Under the pieces are notes generated by a model that did not search any database, was not told the DNA's origin, and saw only the letters and a list, made by a program, of their open reading frames with translations. A stretch of 64,000 bases of DNA from CAVTWD01 sp963738325 (lineage in GTDB: Bacteria; Actinomycetota; Acidimicrobiia; Acidimicrobiales; Ilumatobacteraceae): the NCBI GenBank assembly GCA_963738325.1, contig CAVTWD010000011.1, forward strand, positions 1 through 64,000, given 5' to 3'. Of the stretch, positions 45,181 to 55,093 are shown piece by piece; within the stretch, counting starts at the first letter, position 1; each line of letters opens with the position of its first letter. The position numbers and the translations under genes were made by a program.

Positions 45181-46408
45181 GTGACAGGTGATCTTCATAC
45201 CGTCACCGACGTGTCCAGGTGTTCTCAGTCAGTCGACCAGGTCGAGCCCGGCTGGCGCGTGTTTCGCATCGCTCTTCCCGATGGTCGGGCGTATTGGACG
45301 GTGGTGGACGACTGCTACGCAAGGTGGAGGTCGCCGACGGGTTCCTGTTCGATGTTCGATTCGGTCGTGATCGGGCCGAGTCCACGACGCGGGTCTACGC
45401 GGGGGAGTTGGCTCGGTTCTTGTGCTGGTGCGGTCGCAGGGGGCGCAGCTTGGAGGACGCGCTGGTGACTTGAGCCGGTTCATGCTGTTGTTGCGCACGA
45501 CGCCCACGGCACGGCCGTGCGCGGGCCAGGGGCGACCGCCGGGTGCGGGCCGGATCAACCACGTGTTGGCGGTGGTGCGGGAGTTCTTCAAACATGCGGT
45601 GGCGGCCCGAGCGGTGGGCGGTGAGGTCCTCGCCGTCCTCTACGAGGTGGCCGATGACCGCCACTTGCCGGCCGAGCTGCGCGTCGACAGGGGCGGGTTG
45701 CGCTACTGGGCCCGGCCACGACATCGGCTGCGGGAGAGTCGCCTGGCTCGGCCCGACGCGGCGTCGGGCGAGGAGTGGGAGGCGTTGTTGGTGGCCGCGT
45801 CGTCGTGGCGGGACCGGTTCCTTTTGGTGTTGCTGCGGTTCGGCGGGCTGCGCATCGGGGAGGCGTTGGGGTTGCGGCGCAGCGACCTGCACGTGGTGGA
45901 GTCGTCGGTCTCGTTGGGCTGCCAGCTGTCGGGCCCGCATCTGCATGTGGTGCGGCGCGACAACCCGAACGGGGTGTGGGCGAAGTCCCGCAACGATCGG
46001 GTGGTGCCGGTGGGGCCGTGGGTGCTCGCCTACTACGAGCGCTACCTGTCCGAGCGTCTGGGATGTCCGGGCGCAGATGGCTGGGACTTCGTGTTTGTCA
46101 ACCTGTTCCATGCGCCGCTCGGCGCGGCGATGACCGACTCGGCACTCCGCCAGCTGTTCGGGTCCCTCGGGCGGCGAGCCGGGCTGGCTCGTCCGGTCCG
46201 GCCACACATGCTGCGCCATGCGATGGGCACCGAACTCGGCGAGGCTGGGGTGCCCATCGACGTGGTCCAGCAGTTGCTCGGTCACCGCTCGATCACCAGC
46301 ACTCAGGTCTACGTGCATCCCAGCCCGCCGCGGCTGCGCGACGCTGTGGACAGGCTGGAGGTGACCGCGCAGCGACGAGTCCGTCGCCAGCGAGGAGGTG
46401 GGCGGTGA
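45181..46408 (+). CDS. Second tyrosine recombinase, two frame breaks in the N-terminal third
   Basis: From GTG 45181 it reads VEPGWRVFRIALPDGRAYWT. It shifts near 45322 to KVEVADGFLFDVRFGRDRAE and STTRVYAGELARFLCWC, then near 45465 to GDLSRFMLLLRTTPT. From there it is continuous to 46408. The catalytic Arg is in RFGGLRIGEALGLRRSDL, the HxLR box is PHMLRHAMGTELGEAG, and the Tyr is in LLGHRSITSTQVYVHPSP. This is the long site-specific integrase type found with a partner gene in actinobacterial mobile elements. Its stop overlaps the partner's GTG. Confidence 0.82.
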
Positions 46409-46776
46409 GCAGGCCCGCACACGCCGAGGCGGTTGGCGGCCTCGACCGCGGCGTGAAGCGCGACCTGGGGTCGCTGATCGACTGGTCCGCGCTGCGACAG
46501 CGGGGATTGGATCCCGATCGGGAGGTGTTCGCACCCGGTGCCGACGATCCGGTGTTCGGTTTCGCCTGGTGCGCGAGCGCGAACTGCGACCAGATGGTGC
46601 ATCACCCGGGGCCTGGCACTCCGACCCCCGCCACCACCACCACCACGAACTTGCTGATGGGACGGGACCCACTGGACCGAACACGTCGCCGATCCCGGCG
46701 TCGTATCCCAAGACGAGTAAGCGGGGGATGGGGCCGCCGAAGATCCGTCACCGCCCGCGGTCTAGCCCAAGTCTAG
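46405..46776 (+). CDS. Integrase-partner protein, N-terminal fragment
   Basis: 123 residues from a GTG overlapping the integrase stop (GTGA). VGGLDRGVKRDLGSLIDWSA and FGFAWCASANCDQMVHHPG resemble the start of the larger partner recombinases usually encoded downstream of this integrase type. The rest (TTTTTNLLMGRDPLDRTRRR) looks unrelated, so the gene is probably truncated. Confidence 0.5.
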   Translation: MSRPAHAEAVGGLDRGVKRDLGSLIDWSALRQRGLDPDREVFAPGADDPVFGFAWCASANCDQMVHHPGPGTPTPATTTTTNLLMGRDPLDRTRRRSRRRIPRRVSGGWGRRRSVTARGLAQV

Positions 46777-47025
46777 CCCACCCGCGACAGTGCGCCTAGT
46801 CGTGCCTCTCCGAAATCGCAGGGCGGCCTCCGTCAGATCACCGAGCCGAACGGCAGTTCTGTGCATGTCGCGAGATCATCGCCCGACATGCTTGCGTCGC
46901 GAGCGCTCTCGACCGGCACCCAACGGAAGCCACTTGTCACTCACGCCGCGGATTCCCGGGGTTGCTTCGTCGCCGGAAGCCGCTGGAAGTGAGGCGCATC
47001 GTCAAACGTTGCGCGAGCGGAATCG
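46777..47025. other. Intergenic stretch
   Basis: About 250 bp between the integrase pair and the convergent cupredoxin gene. Nothing recognisable. Confidence 0.4.
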
Positions 47026-47590
47026 TCACGTCACCGTCAAGCTGGTGTACATGCCCGCGGCGTAGTGGTCGGGGAGGTTGCAGACGAGTTCGTAGTTACC
47101 TGGGCTGAGGTTGACGCTGACCCAGCTGAGCGTGCCCGGGTTGATGCCGTCCCCGGCGCCCGCGGCGCAGCTGTGCGACGCTTCAGCCTGGCTGCTCGTC
47201 TCATCGACGCGGCCGTCGGTGCTGACCGGGCGGCTACCCACAGACTGGCCGTCTCGAAGGGGAAGGACGACGAGTTCGTGTACCAGGCTGCCGGTGTTGG
47301 CCACCCGGAACGACACCATGCCGGATGGGACGTTGGACCGCTCGCGTGAGGATCCTCATCGTGCCCCCGCCCATCCAGCCGCCCATCATCGGCGAGCCCA
47401 TGTTCGTGAGGGTGACGTCGACGACGGCGCCCGGTAGCGCCGGTGCCGCGCATTGGCCGTTGGGAGCGACCCAGCCGTGTCGGAACGCTCCATTGGCCGC
47501 GGCCAAGGCAACAGTGGCGACGCCAGCGAGGATGATCACCACCCCAACGGCTGCCACCAGCAAACGCAGATCTGGCCGACCGCCATTCAT
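47026..47590 (-). CDS. Membrane-anchored cupredoxin (plastocyanin/sulfocyanin-like), frame break near 47330
   Basis: From ATG 47590 (MNGGRPDLRLLVAAVGVVII), an N-terminal transmembrane anchor is followed by a beta-rich domain (VVDVTLTNMGSPMMGGWMGG). After MRILTRA the protein continues one base out of frame as NVPSGMVSFRVANTGSLVHE. Type 1 copper ligands are present: His in SLVHELVVLPL and the Cys-His-Met cluster in ELVCNLPDHYAAGMYTSLTV. It should carry electrons at the outer face of the membrane. It is translationally coupled to the SHOCT gene (ATGA). Confidence 0.82.
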
Positions 47591-47850
47591 CGGGATCGGA
47601 GCAAGTCCCGGCGCTTCGTGTACTCGTCAGCGTCGATCTCGCCTCGAGCGAAGCGCTCGTCAAGCAGGCGCATGGCATCCTCAGCACCACCGGCTCTCCG
47701 GGCGGTGGTACCACCACCTCCCCAACCGCCGGAGCGGATCACGGCGATGAGCACGGCCGCGACGAGGGTGAAGAAGATCAGCATCATGATGGCCATGAAC
47801 ACCCAGGCGCCCCAACCCCACCCCCCGGAGCCCCAGCCGTTATCCATCAT
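47587..47850 (-). CDS. SHOCT-domain small membrane protein
   Basis: 87 residues from ATG 47850 (MMDNGWGSGGWGWGAWVFMA). One strong transmembrane helix (FMAIMMLIFFTLVAAVLIAV) is followed by a Gly linker and a C-terminal SHOCT motif (EDAMRLLDERFARGEIDADE, then YTKRRDLL). SHOCT proteins of this layout often accompany copper or redox membrane genes, and here the cupredoxin gene overlaps its stop. Confidence 0.85.
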   Translation of the reverse strand: MMDNGWGSGGWGWGAWVFMAIMMLIFFTLVAAVLIAVIRSGGWGGGGTTARRAGGAEDAMRLLDERFARGEIDADEYTKRRDLLRSR

Positions 47851-48312
47851 CTCGCCAGCACCTCTCGCGACGTCACCCTCCGAGTCAACAAGGGACGAGA
47901 CGGCAACGGTAGGGGCCAAGGTCCCGCAACCCGACCGGCGGGATCCGAGACGCGCCATGGCGCCGACCTATCGGGCTGCGCTCGCGATCGCGAGCGCGCC
48001 ATAATGCCCGCTCGGGCGCGGCCTGGCCCCCGAGCCCGGTCGGGCAAGTCGGGGCGCGCTTTGAGACCGTGGCGTCCGCGTGTCCGGAGCAGCCAGGCTG
48101 GGCCCACGTAGCCGCGATCCGCGTCTGTCACGCGCGTTGTATGGGTGCGCGCCGAGGCGGTGTACGACGCGGAGGCCGGGATCGAGCTGCAGCTGGCGGC
48201 GTTGGCTGATCGCTGGCTGGGTTCGAGCGGCGGTTGGCCGCGGTGAGGTACGCGTGCCGTAAGGTGCGTTTGGGGCAGGGTGCGCCTGCCGTGCCGGTCG
48301 AGGGGGTTGCCG

Positions 48313-48966
48313 GTGGTCTCATCTGCCGCGAAGGTTGCCTTGGCCGTCACCGTGGTGGCTACAGCCTGCGGCACAGGCGGTGGCACAGCAGGCTCGGGGA
48401 CGATCAGCACCGAGTCCCGTCCGGTCGCCGGCGTGAAGGTTGTCGAGCTCGACGCAGCGGGTGTGCTGACGATCGACCAGACGGGGGCTGAGTCGTTGAC
48501 GATCGAGGCCGAGGACAACATCCTGCCCAAGCTGACGAGCGATGTCGTCGACGGCACGCTCGTTCTCGGGGTAAAGCACGGCGAGACGATCTCGCCCCGC
48601 AAGCCGATCAAGTACACGTTGACGGTGGCGACCTTGAACGGGATCGAGGCCAACGGATCGACCACCGTCACAGCAAGCGGGCTGTCCACCGACAGGCTGA
48701 CGGTCGCGATCAGCGGCGCAGGTCACATGACGGTGGCAGGGAGCGCCGGCTCGCAGGCGGTGACGATTTCGGGGTCGGGGCAATATCAGGCCGCCAGACT
48801 CGCCAGCCACAGCGCGAGCGTCGACATCAGTGGTGTCGGCACCGTCGTGGTTCGAGTGGACACGACACTCGACGTTCACCTCGCTGGCAGTGGGACGGTG
48901 ACCTACCTCGGTCACCCTGAGGTCACACAGGCTGTGACGGGTGCCGGCACCGTCATACCGGGCTAG
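48313..48966 (+). CDS. GIN-domain (DUF2807) lipoprotein
   Basis: 217 residues from GTG 48313 (VVSSAAKVALAVTVVATACG), with TTG 48307 as alternative. The short signal ends at ATAC, a lipobox-like site. The mature part is a right-handed beta-helix typical of DUF2807: KVVELDAAGVLTIDQTGAES, NGIEANGSTTVTASGLSTDR, VAISGAGHMTVAGSAGSQAV and DVHLAGSGTVTYLGHPEV. It is complete and apparently undamaged. Function of the family is unknown; a surface-adhesin role has been suggested. Confidence 0.82.
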   Translation: MVSSAAKVALAVTVVATACGTGGGTAGSGTISTESRPVAGVKVVELDAAGVLTIDQTGAESLTIEAEDNILPKLTSDVVDGTLVLGVKHGETISPRKPIKYTLTVATLNGIEANGSTTVTASGLSTDRLTVAISGAGHMTVAGSAGSQAVTISGSGQYQAARLASHSASVDISGVGTVVVRVDTTLDVHLAGSGTVTYLGHPEVTQAVTGAGTVIPG

Positions 48967-49444
48967 CGCCGCCCAACGCGTCCGTCGTTCTCACCGGTCA
49001 TCGAGGGCATCAGAACGTTCCTCGAACCGACTGGAGCCGCACGCCCCGAGCCGGCGATCAGGCCCTTCGCCAACGCCGAACTGATAGGTGCGGGATCGGC
49101 AGCGGTCCATCGGTTCACTTCGCAGCGGCCGCCGGCTGTGCGAACATCTGTTCGTGGGACGGTTGACGAGGGCGGCGATCGGCGGGACCTTCATCGTGAC
49201 GGGGAACCCATCTACAAGAGGTGGCTCGTCGGGGTCACGTGGCGGGCGGAGGGTGACGCTGGGAGCAGCACCGGTACGTGACTACCGGTGACACCTTCGA
49301 CGTCGAGCGTCTTGCCGCCCGGGAAGGCTCCGTGCAGCACGCCGCCCGCGCTCTCGAACGGGTCACGATCCACCACCGTGGCTGCATCGTCCCGATCCGC
49401 CGTCAGCAAAGCCGATGACGAATCTGTGTGGCGCCGGAGTGCGG
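48967..49444. other. Intergenic region
   Basis: About 480 bp between the GIN-domain gene and the convergent channel pseudogene. Only short frames without recognisable content. Confidence 0.4.
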
Positions 49445-49893
49445 TCACGTTCCCTCGGACTGGAGCAGGAGGTCGATCTCGTCCATGGCGGCTTGTTGCT
49501 GAGCCATGAGGTCCTTGAGCTGGCTGACCTTGGACCGCGCGTCGACCGCTGCCGATGGTGTTTCGGTGGCGGTCGGTTTCGTGGACGGTGAGAGGAAGAG
49601 GGTGGCCAGATAGCCGGTGAAGGTGCCGAAGATGCCGACGCCGACGACGATGGTGAGGGAGCCGAAGAGTCGACCCTATTTGGTGACGGGGTACTGGTCG
49701 CCGTAGCCCACCGTCGACATGGTGACGATGACGTACCACATGGCGTCGGACCCGGTGGTGATGTTCGCGCCGGTCGCGAACTGCTCGATGTGAGGATCTC
49801 GAGGCTGCCGAACTTGAGAACAGTGCGGGCCGCGCAGATCACCGAGCGTGCCGCATGGTTGGGTAGCGAGCGGGCAAGGTCGCGCGCCTTCAA
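49445..49893 (-). pseudogene. Potassium-channel-type protein, truncated, with frame break and amber codon
   Basis: AARSVICAARTVLKFGSLEI begins in one frame. After a shift near 49795 it continues DPHIEQFATGANITTGSDAM and WYVIVTMSTVGYGDQYPVTK. TVGYGD is the potassium selectivity filter. The next codon is TAG (49676-49678). The frame then continues GRLFGSLTIVVGVGIFGTFT, the inner helix, and ends ...AMDEIDLLLQSEGT. The first transmembrane segments of a six-helix channel are missing. It is non-functional as it stands. Confidence 0.75.
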
Positions 49894-49972
49894 CCGCTCG
49901 CGGTTGGAGGCGCAGACCTAGTGTGTCAATTGTGGCACCTCGACGATCGCTCAGATCGACGATGTGCCGTGA

Positions 49973-51219
49973 TCAGGGCGTTGGGTCGAGGTAGCTGCCG
50001 CTGTAGTTGTCGAGGTTGCCGAACATCGGCGGGCAGTCGGTCAGCGGTGAGGGCGCCGGGATCGGGGTGCCGTCGATGAGCGACTGGCGGTAGGCGTTGA
50101 CCGCGTCGCAGACCGCGGCGTCGCGAGCGTCCATCCAGATGACGGCCCCGTAGTCACGGGCCGCGGCGGCGTACTGGTAGTCGTAGATCAGCTCGCGGTT
50201 GAGGGTGCGGGTCGTGCCCCGTGCGTCGCCAACCGGCCCGCGGTGGAGCGTCGTGAAGCTCCCGAGGACGCCGCTGGCGCCGACATCGGCGTGGCGTGCG
50301 ACTCCTTGCATCCGCCGGGTGGTTGCAGTGGTGGTACGGCACGGATCGAGGTAGCCGTTGTAGACCAAGTACACGTCCGTGCCGTTGGGCGAGATCGCCA
50401 CTGCGGGGTTGTCCGCCCGGTCAGTGGTCTCCGCGGCGTTGACAGGGCTCGACCAGGTCGCACCTCCGTCGGTGGAGGTCTGCACGAGTGCCTGCTCGTG
50501 GTTGAGCCCGTTGGCCGCGTCGGGCCAGGTCAGCACGATGGTGTTGGTCGCGTCGGAACCAGTCGGCGCGCCGTTGGCGATGCTGAGGCTGGGGAAGCTG
50601 TCCGTCCGGGTCCCGGCGTACCCGTCGAAGACGATGCGGCCCGAGACCGGATCGAACACCCCGACGTCGTGGACCTGAGCAACTGCTCGGGGCTTCTCGA
50701 AGTTGCTGCCGCCATCGAAGGAGCGGGCCAGGTAGAAGACGCTTTGGCCGGTCTTGATGTCGGCGCCCTCCCAGACGACGTAGACGACGCCCGCGCTATC
50801 GGTGCGTATCGCGTGACCCTGACGTCCGCCTGTCTGGGCGTTGTTCGTGGCGGCGCTGATCTGGCGCTGGCGCCAGGTGCCGCCCCCGTCGGTCGAGGAC
50901 GCGACCATCATTGGCTCGGGAGCCCCGCCGATGCTGCGGAACGCCACGTTTGCACAGATAGACGTTGCCGAAGAAGGGGCTGGAAGCGGCGTTGTCAGCC
51001 CAGAGGTCGTCCTTCTCGGACAGCAGCGCCGCGTTCTGGCGGGTCACGATCACCGGATCCATCCAGGCGGCCTGGTTGCGGGCGGCGGCCGCGGCCACGT
51101 TGTCGGTCCGCGACACGACTGCCGCCGATGCGCCCTTGAAGCCTGGGTTCGTGGTCAGGTTGAACGCCAGGTTGCCGTAGTACAGGCGGGATCCGTTCGC
51201 CCACGAGAAGTGACCGTTG
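49973..51219 (-). pseudogene. BNR/sialidase-type repeat protein, lacking its N-terminus, frame break near 50945
   Basis: From 51219 the minus strand reads GHFSWANGSRLYYGNLAFNL and continues to SSPFFGNVYLC. It then shifts by one base to VAFRSIGGAPEPMMVASSTD and runs on to 49973. BNR Asp-box-like repeats are visible (SSTDGGGTWRQRQ, RSFDGGSNFEKP, TSTDGGATWSSPV). No start codon or signal peptide is present because the gene ends abruptly at a head-to-head junction with a paralogue. It was probably a secreted beta-propeller protein; sialidase activity is not shown. Confidence 0.72.
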
Positions 51220-51873
51220 GTGTCCGGCCTGTACTACGCCAACCTGACCGCCAACTTCCCCGGCGTGGCGACGTTCAAAGGCGCCGAGGCGATCTATGCG
51301 TCGCGGATCGACGGTGCCCCGGCGCCGACCCCGGCGATCGTGAGCAACCAGAGCAACTGGAAGGACCCGGTGCTGGTCACCAAGCAGTCCTCCACGACGT
51401 TCAGCGACAAGGACCAGATCTGGGCCGACAACGCCGAGTCCAGCCCCTTCTTCGGCAACGTGTACGTCTGCCTGGCGTCGTTCCGGAGCAACAGCCATGG
51501 CAATGCCGCGCCTCAACCACTCGTGGTCTCCACGTCACGCGATGGGGGTGGCACGTGGACCAACAAGCAGGTGACGTCGGCGGAGAACAACCCGTTCAAC
51601 CCCAAGCAGGGCTTCGGTCGCTCGGGATGCACCGTGCGTACGGACAGCCACGGCGTCGTGTACGTCTTCGCCAACCAGTTCGCCGTCGGCACGCCCGGCA
51701 GCGGCAAGCACATCATGGTCCGCTCCACGAACGGCGGGAAGACGTGGGAGCGGCCGGTGCAGTTGTTCACGGCGGGGCGCCGAAGAAGCGTGTGGAGGTT
51801 GTCGGCCTTGCGGTCCAGGCAGTGCGGTCGTGGTCGCGTGCTGACAACGGGCAGACTGCTGGCTCGTGGGTGA
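51217..51873 (+). pseudogene. Second BNR-repeat protein fragment, head-to-head with the first
   Basis: Reads SGLYYANLTANFPGVATFKG, DKDQIWADNAESSPFFGNVY and VSTSRDGGGTWTNKQVTSAE on the plus strand. It is clearly paralogous to the minus-strand fragment but not identical. It lacks the N-terminus at the same protein position as its neighbour. Family similarity ends after KTWERPVQLFTAG; the remaining residues look unrelated. Confidence 0.7.
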
Positions 51874-52637
51874 GGGTCACGACGGCGTAGGCGCCAACGC
51901 TGACCGCGCGGAACCGGGCGCCGCCGGGCTGGGCGGGCGGCGCACGCTCGAACCGGTCGTCAGGCTGGTGTCGGCCACGATCGTCATCGGAGCGATCAGC
52001 GGAGCGGTCATCGGGGGCCTGGGCGGCCGACTCGTCATTGCGCATCCTGTTCTTGACCTCCGACGACACGGTGCGCGGCGTGACGAGCGACGACGGCTTC
52101 GAGATCGGGCGGTTCACGCTGCCCGACACGATCGGGCTGGTGATCGTCACGGCGTTGATCGGCGTCTTCGCGGCGCTGTTGTATCTGGTTGCTCGACCAT
52201 TCGTCGCCCGCCTGGGGCGTGCGACGGTGCCGACGATGGCAGTGTTCTACGGGGTGATCGGTGGGGCGATGATGGTGCACCGCGACGGGATCGACTTCCA
52301 CGTCTTGGTGCCCGCCGGGCCGGCCATCGTCTTGTTCGTCGCCATCTGCGCTGGTTTCGGGGCGGTGGTGGCCCACCTGGTGGGGGCGGCAGCCTCGGAT
52401 GGGGCGTGGCTGCCGACTCGGCCTTGGTGGCTCCTCGGCCCTCCGCTGCTGGTCCTGCTGTTCCCACCCTTTCGGGGCGTAGCCATCGCGGGGGTGGCCG
52501 TCAATTGGGCCGATGCTGTCGCCGGCCCCAGCCACCGGCGGTGGCGCGTGGTCCGTGTCGGCGCCTACATCGTGATGTCGGCCCTACTCATCGTCGGCGC
52601 CCTGGATCTAGCCCAAGACACCGCCACACTCACCTGA
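51866..52637 (+). CDS. Multi-pass membrane protein, frame break near 52033
   Basis: LEPVVRLVSATIVIGAISGA leads to VIGGLGGRL; after a one-base shift it continues RILFLTSDDTVRGVTSDDGF, then EIGRFTLPDTIGLVIVTALI. At least five hydrophobic helices follow (GVFAALLYLVARPFV, AIVLFVAICAGFGAVVAHLV, YIVMSALLIVGALDLA). The RILFLTSD...GVTSDDGF...GRFTL segment is a pattern I associate with a small conserved actinobacterial membrane family of unknown function. TTG 52038 would be the internal start if the upstream frame is ignored. Confidence 0.68.
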
Positions 52638-53175
52638 CCGAAGCCGGTCGCCGGCGAACAACACCGTCGACGGTCTCCCCGGTCACTTGCTCCATGCCGA
52701 CTGGCGCGGTTGGCGCCGTACAACGTGGGGCGCTTCGGAGCGCCCAAATCGGGCGGCTCCGACCACATCATCACGGCGCTGCATCGGCCAATCCGTGACG
52801 AGTCAGGGCGGGGGCGACGATGGGCTGGCCGGCCGTTGTGGGCCGCGTAGTCGGTCGGGCAGATCGAGTCGAATGTCCGCGGTCGGCGCGCTCGTGTGGT
52901 GCCGCGGACGAGGTGATCGCTGGGGTCGGCCGCCGGTTCGGCTGTGACGTTCGAGGCCGTTCGGCCCGTCGTCGGGAGAATGGGGCTGCGGATCCGCGGG
53001 GTGCACTCGCCGGCGAGGCTGTTGGTTTGCGGCGGGGCTCCGCGTGCTGACCGCCGTGCTCTACAAGTACCTTTCCGACTGGGAAGACGTCGCCGATATG
53101 GAAGGATCCGCGACTCGGCGCCGGTACCGTCTCATCGGCGGTCCACGACCCTGAGCGGGACCACCGAGGAGACCG
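52638..53175. other. Region with only fragmentary frames
   Basis: About 540 bp. A short frame at about 53044-53154 reads LTAVLYKYLSDWEDVADMEG and ends soon after with RRRYRLIGGPRP. It could be a remnant, but no family is clear. Nothing else is supported. Confidence 0.4.
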
Positions 53176-53277
53176 ATGCCCCGCAACTCTGGCAACACGC
53201 GACGGCCAACTAAGTCAGCCCGTCGTCGCATGTCCCTCAATGCACGCCGCTCGGCTACCAAGAAGGACAAGAAGTAG
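53176..53277 (+). CDS. Very small, highly basic protein (33 residues)
   Basis: MPRNSGNTRRPTKSARRRMS continues to LNARRSATKKDKK. ATG 53176 has a good Shine-Dalgarno (GAGGAG, 4-nt gap). Fifteen of 33 residues are Lys or Arg and none is Asp/Glu apart from one Asp, so it may bind nucleic acid. A GC hairpin follows. It is a plausible intact gene among decayed ones. Confidence 0.55.
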   Translation: MPRNSGNTRRPTKSARRRMSLNARRSATKKDKK

Positions 53278-53287
53278 CCCGTGGCTG

Positions 53288-53308
53288 ACCGCCCCTCGCT
53301 CTGGGCGG
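53288..53308 (+). terminator. Hairpin after the small basic gene
   Basis: CCGCCC-CTCGCTCT-GGGCGG, about 10 bp after the stop; no clear T-run. Confidence 0.35.
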
Positions 53309-53315
53309 GGGGCGG

Positions 53316-53570
53316 GTGGTCGGCGCGGCTGAGCTGGCGGCCGAAGCCGCCGGTCCGCGTCCGGCATCGTCGAACGGCTCGCGGCGCGTTTGGCCCGATG
53401 TGTCCGCGATGCCGAAGGGCGGCCCGACGCGGGCTGGGCCACGCCAGAGCTCCTGCACCGGCTCACGTTGCAGGAGCGGCCCCTGTTCATCGCCCTCGCT
53501 CGTGCTATCGCCCGTTCGGTCCGGCCTGGATCCGGCGGTTGGGAGCGCTCCGAGCGGAGGCGAGGGTGAG
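53316..53570 (+). pseudogene. Hypothetical protein remnant
   Basis: VVGAAELAAEAAGPRPA in one frame appears to continue in the next as SGIVERLAARLARCVRDAEG, then WATPELLHRLTLQERPLFIA to a stop at about 53570. The composition looks protein-like, but the family is not recognised and a one-base shift is needed. Confidence 0.35.
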
Positions 53571-53574
53571 CGTC

Positions 53575-53890
53575 ATGGGCGCCCTTTCGGTCTGGCCCAC
53601 TCCCACCGCGGATCGGGGTCCAGCGGGCACCGAACCATGTGCCTCCCGACTAGCCCGACGGCACGCCGCAGCAGGTCCATCTCGACCTGTGGGTTGACGA
53701 CCCAACGGCGGCGCATGACCTCGCCATGTCCCTCGGAGCGACGGTGTTGAAGGAGACAGCGGACGCAGACTCGCCCGACGCCTTCCAGATGTATGCCGAC
53801 CCCGCCGGCCATCCTTTCTGCCTCTGCTGGGTCAAGCCTCATGAGCAACAGAGACAGCCCCCGCGGCCTCCCGCTAGTGGGGCAGCACAC
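53575..53890 (+). pseudogene. VOC (glyoxalase-fold) protein, interrupted by amber codon and IS
   Basis: GTPQQVHLDLWVDDPTAAHD followed by LAMSLGATVLKETADADSPD and MYADPAGHPFCLCWVKP is the C-terminal half of a VOC-family module. The metal-binding His and Glu positions are partly visible. The preceding codon pair is Asp-TAG where family members usually have Trp. The 3' end runs directly into the IS630 terminus. Confidence 0.6.
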
Positions 53891-55027
53891 ATCGTTCCGC
53901 CGGTAATGGTTGTCATGCGACCTTGCGACGGGCTTCGAGTTCGCGGATGCGGGGATTCGTGGTGGTCGCGGTTGCGGCGACGGATGTAGGCGTGGGTTGC
54001 CTTGGAGAATGCGGTCCAGTCGCTGTAGTCGCTTCCGTTGATGACGAACTCGACGTAGGCCCAGAAGTGACATTCGATGCGATTGAGGTGGCTGGCGTTG
54101 GTCGGGGTCGGCAGGAGTCCGACGTTGTTGATGGCCCACTGGCGGATGTCGGTGGTCCAGTGGGCCGAGAGGTTGTCCATCACGATGTAGACCGTGACCT
54201 CGGCCGGGTAGCGGCGTCGGATGTCTTTCAAGAACTCGACCACGACCTTGGCGGCACCCGCCGGGCTTCGAGATGTCCCCAGAGCCGGTCGGCGCCCACG
54301 TCATAGGCGCCGAGCAACTTCCGGGTGCCCTGGGTTCGGTGATAGGTGGCCCGCTGACGAGCCGGCCGCTTCGTCGGGAACCATCCCCGACCGGCGTGAG
54401 GTTTGAGCGAGATGGGGCCGCATTCTTCGAACGAGACGACGACGCCGTCGAGAGTGCCGGCCTCGGCGGCCCGGTAGGCAGCCCGCACCATGCCTTCTTC
54501 TGCTCGTACCACGGGTCGTTGCTCCCTTTCCAGGTGCGGGTCCGCTGGGCGGTGATCCCCATCCGGTTGAGCAGGCGCCGCAGATGCTCCTTGGAGACGG
54601 CGGCCACGATCCGATGACGGATCAGGTAACGGCGCAGTCGGGTCAACGACCAGCGGGTGCCGGGCTCGCCGAGATCACCGGGACGGGCGAGGGCGACGTC
54701 GCGGATCCGTTCCCGAATCGCATCATCGAGCCTCCTCGGGTACCCGCCCCCGGTAGGAGGGTGCCGCGAACCCATCCCGTCGGCGTTGAACTCGCGGATC
54801 ACTCGACGGACCTGATTCTCATCGGTCTGGAGCACCCGGGCGATGTCCGGGGCCGCCACACCCGAGTCCGACGCCAGCAGAATCTGCGCCCGCTGGCGCA
54901 GGGCGAACACCTTCGACTGGCGCGACATGCGGCGAAGCCGAACGGCTTCGTCCCCAGTCAACTCCCTCACGAAGATCGACGGCGGGCGAGCCACACACAC
55001 CTCCACGGTCGGCTCCACCCGCGCCAC
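53839..55027 (-). pseudogene. IS630-family transposase in three frames
   Basis: Reading from 55027: a helix-turn-helix domain (FVRELTGDEAVRLRRMSRQS, then GVAAPDIARVLQTDENQVRR) and RWSLTRLRRYLIRHRIVAAV. After a shift near 54500 it reads VRAAYRAAEAGTLDGVVVSF and EECGPISLKPHAGRGWFPTK. After another near 54240 it reads VEFLKDIRRRYPAEVTVYIV and MDNLSAHWTTDIRQWAINNV, ending with NASHLNRIECHFWAYVEFV. The first catalytic Asp position appears as Glu (FEECG). IS630 elements often use one programmed shift; two breaks make this copy doubtful. Confidence 0.85.
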
Positions 55028-55093
55028 CCATCATGACCCACCGCGAATCACACCCATGGGATTACCGGCGTCGAGTTCGGCGCCGCCCCACTA
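53875..55093 (-). mobile_element. IS630-family insertion sequence
   Basis: About 1.2 kb bounded by TAGTGGGGC at the left and its complement (GCCCCACTA) at the right. The similarity extends inward to CCGGTAAT on both sides. The ends fall in CTAG, as expected for IS630-type TA targeting. The right end directly abuts the next IS. Confidence 0.82.

Noticed and set aside
49676..49678. Pyrrolysine at the TAG after the channel pore
   Set aside because: Actinobacteria of this type are not known to use Pyl, no PYLIS-like context is seen, and the gene is otherwise broken.
51177..51237. The 11-bp inverted repeat as a regulatory hairpin
   Set aside because: Both arms encode the same LYY segment of the two head-to-head paralogues.
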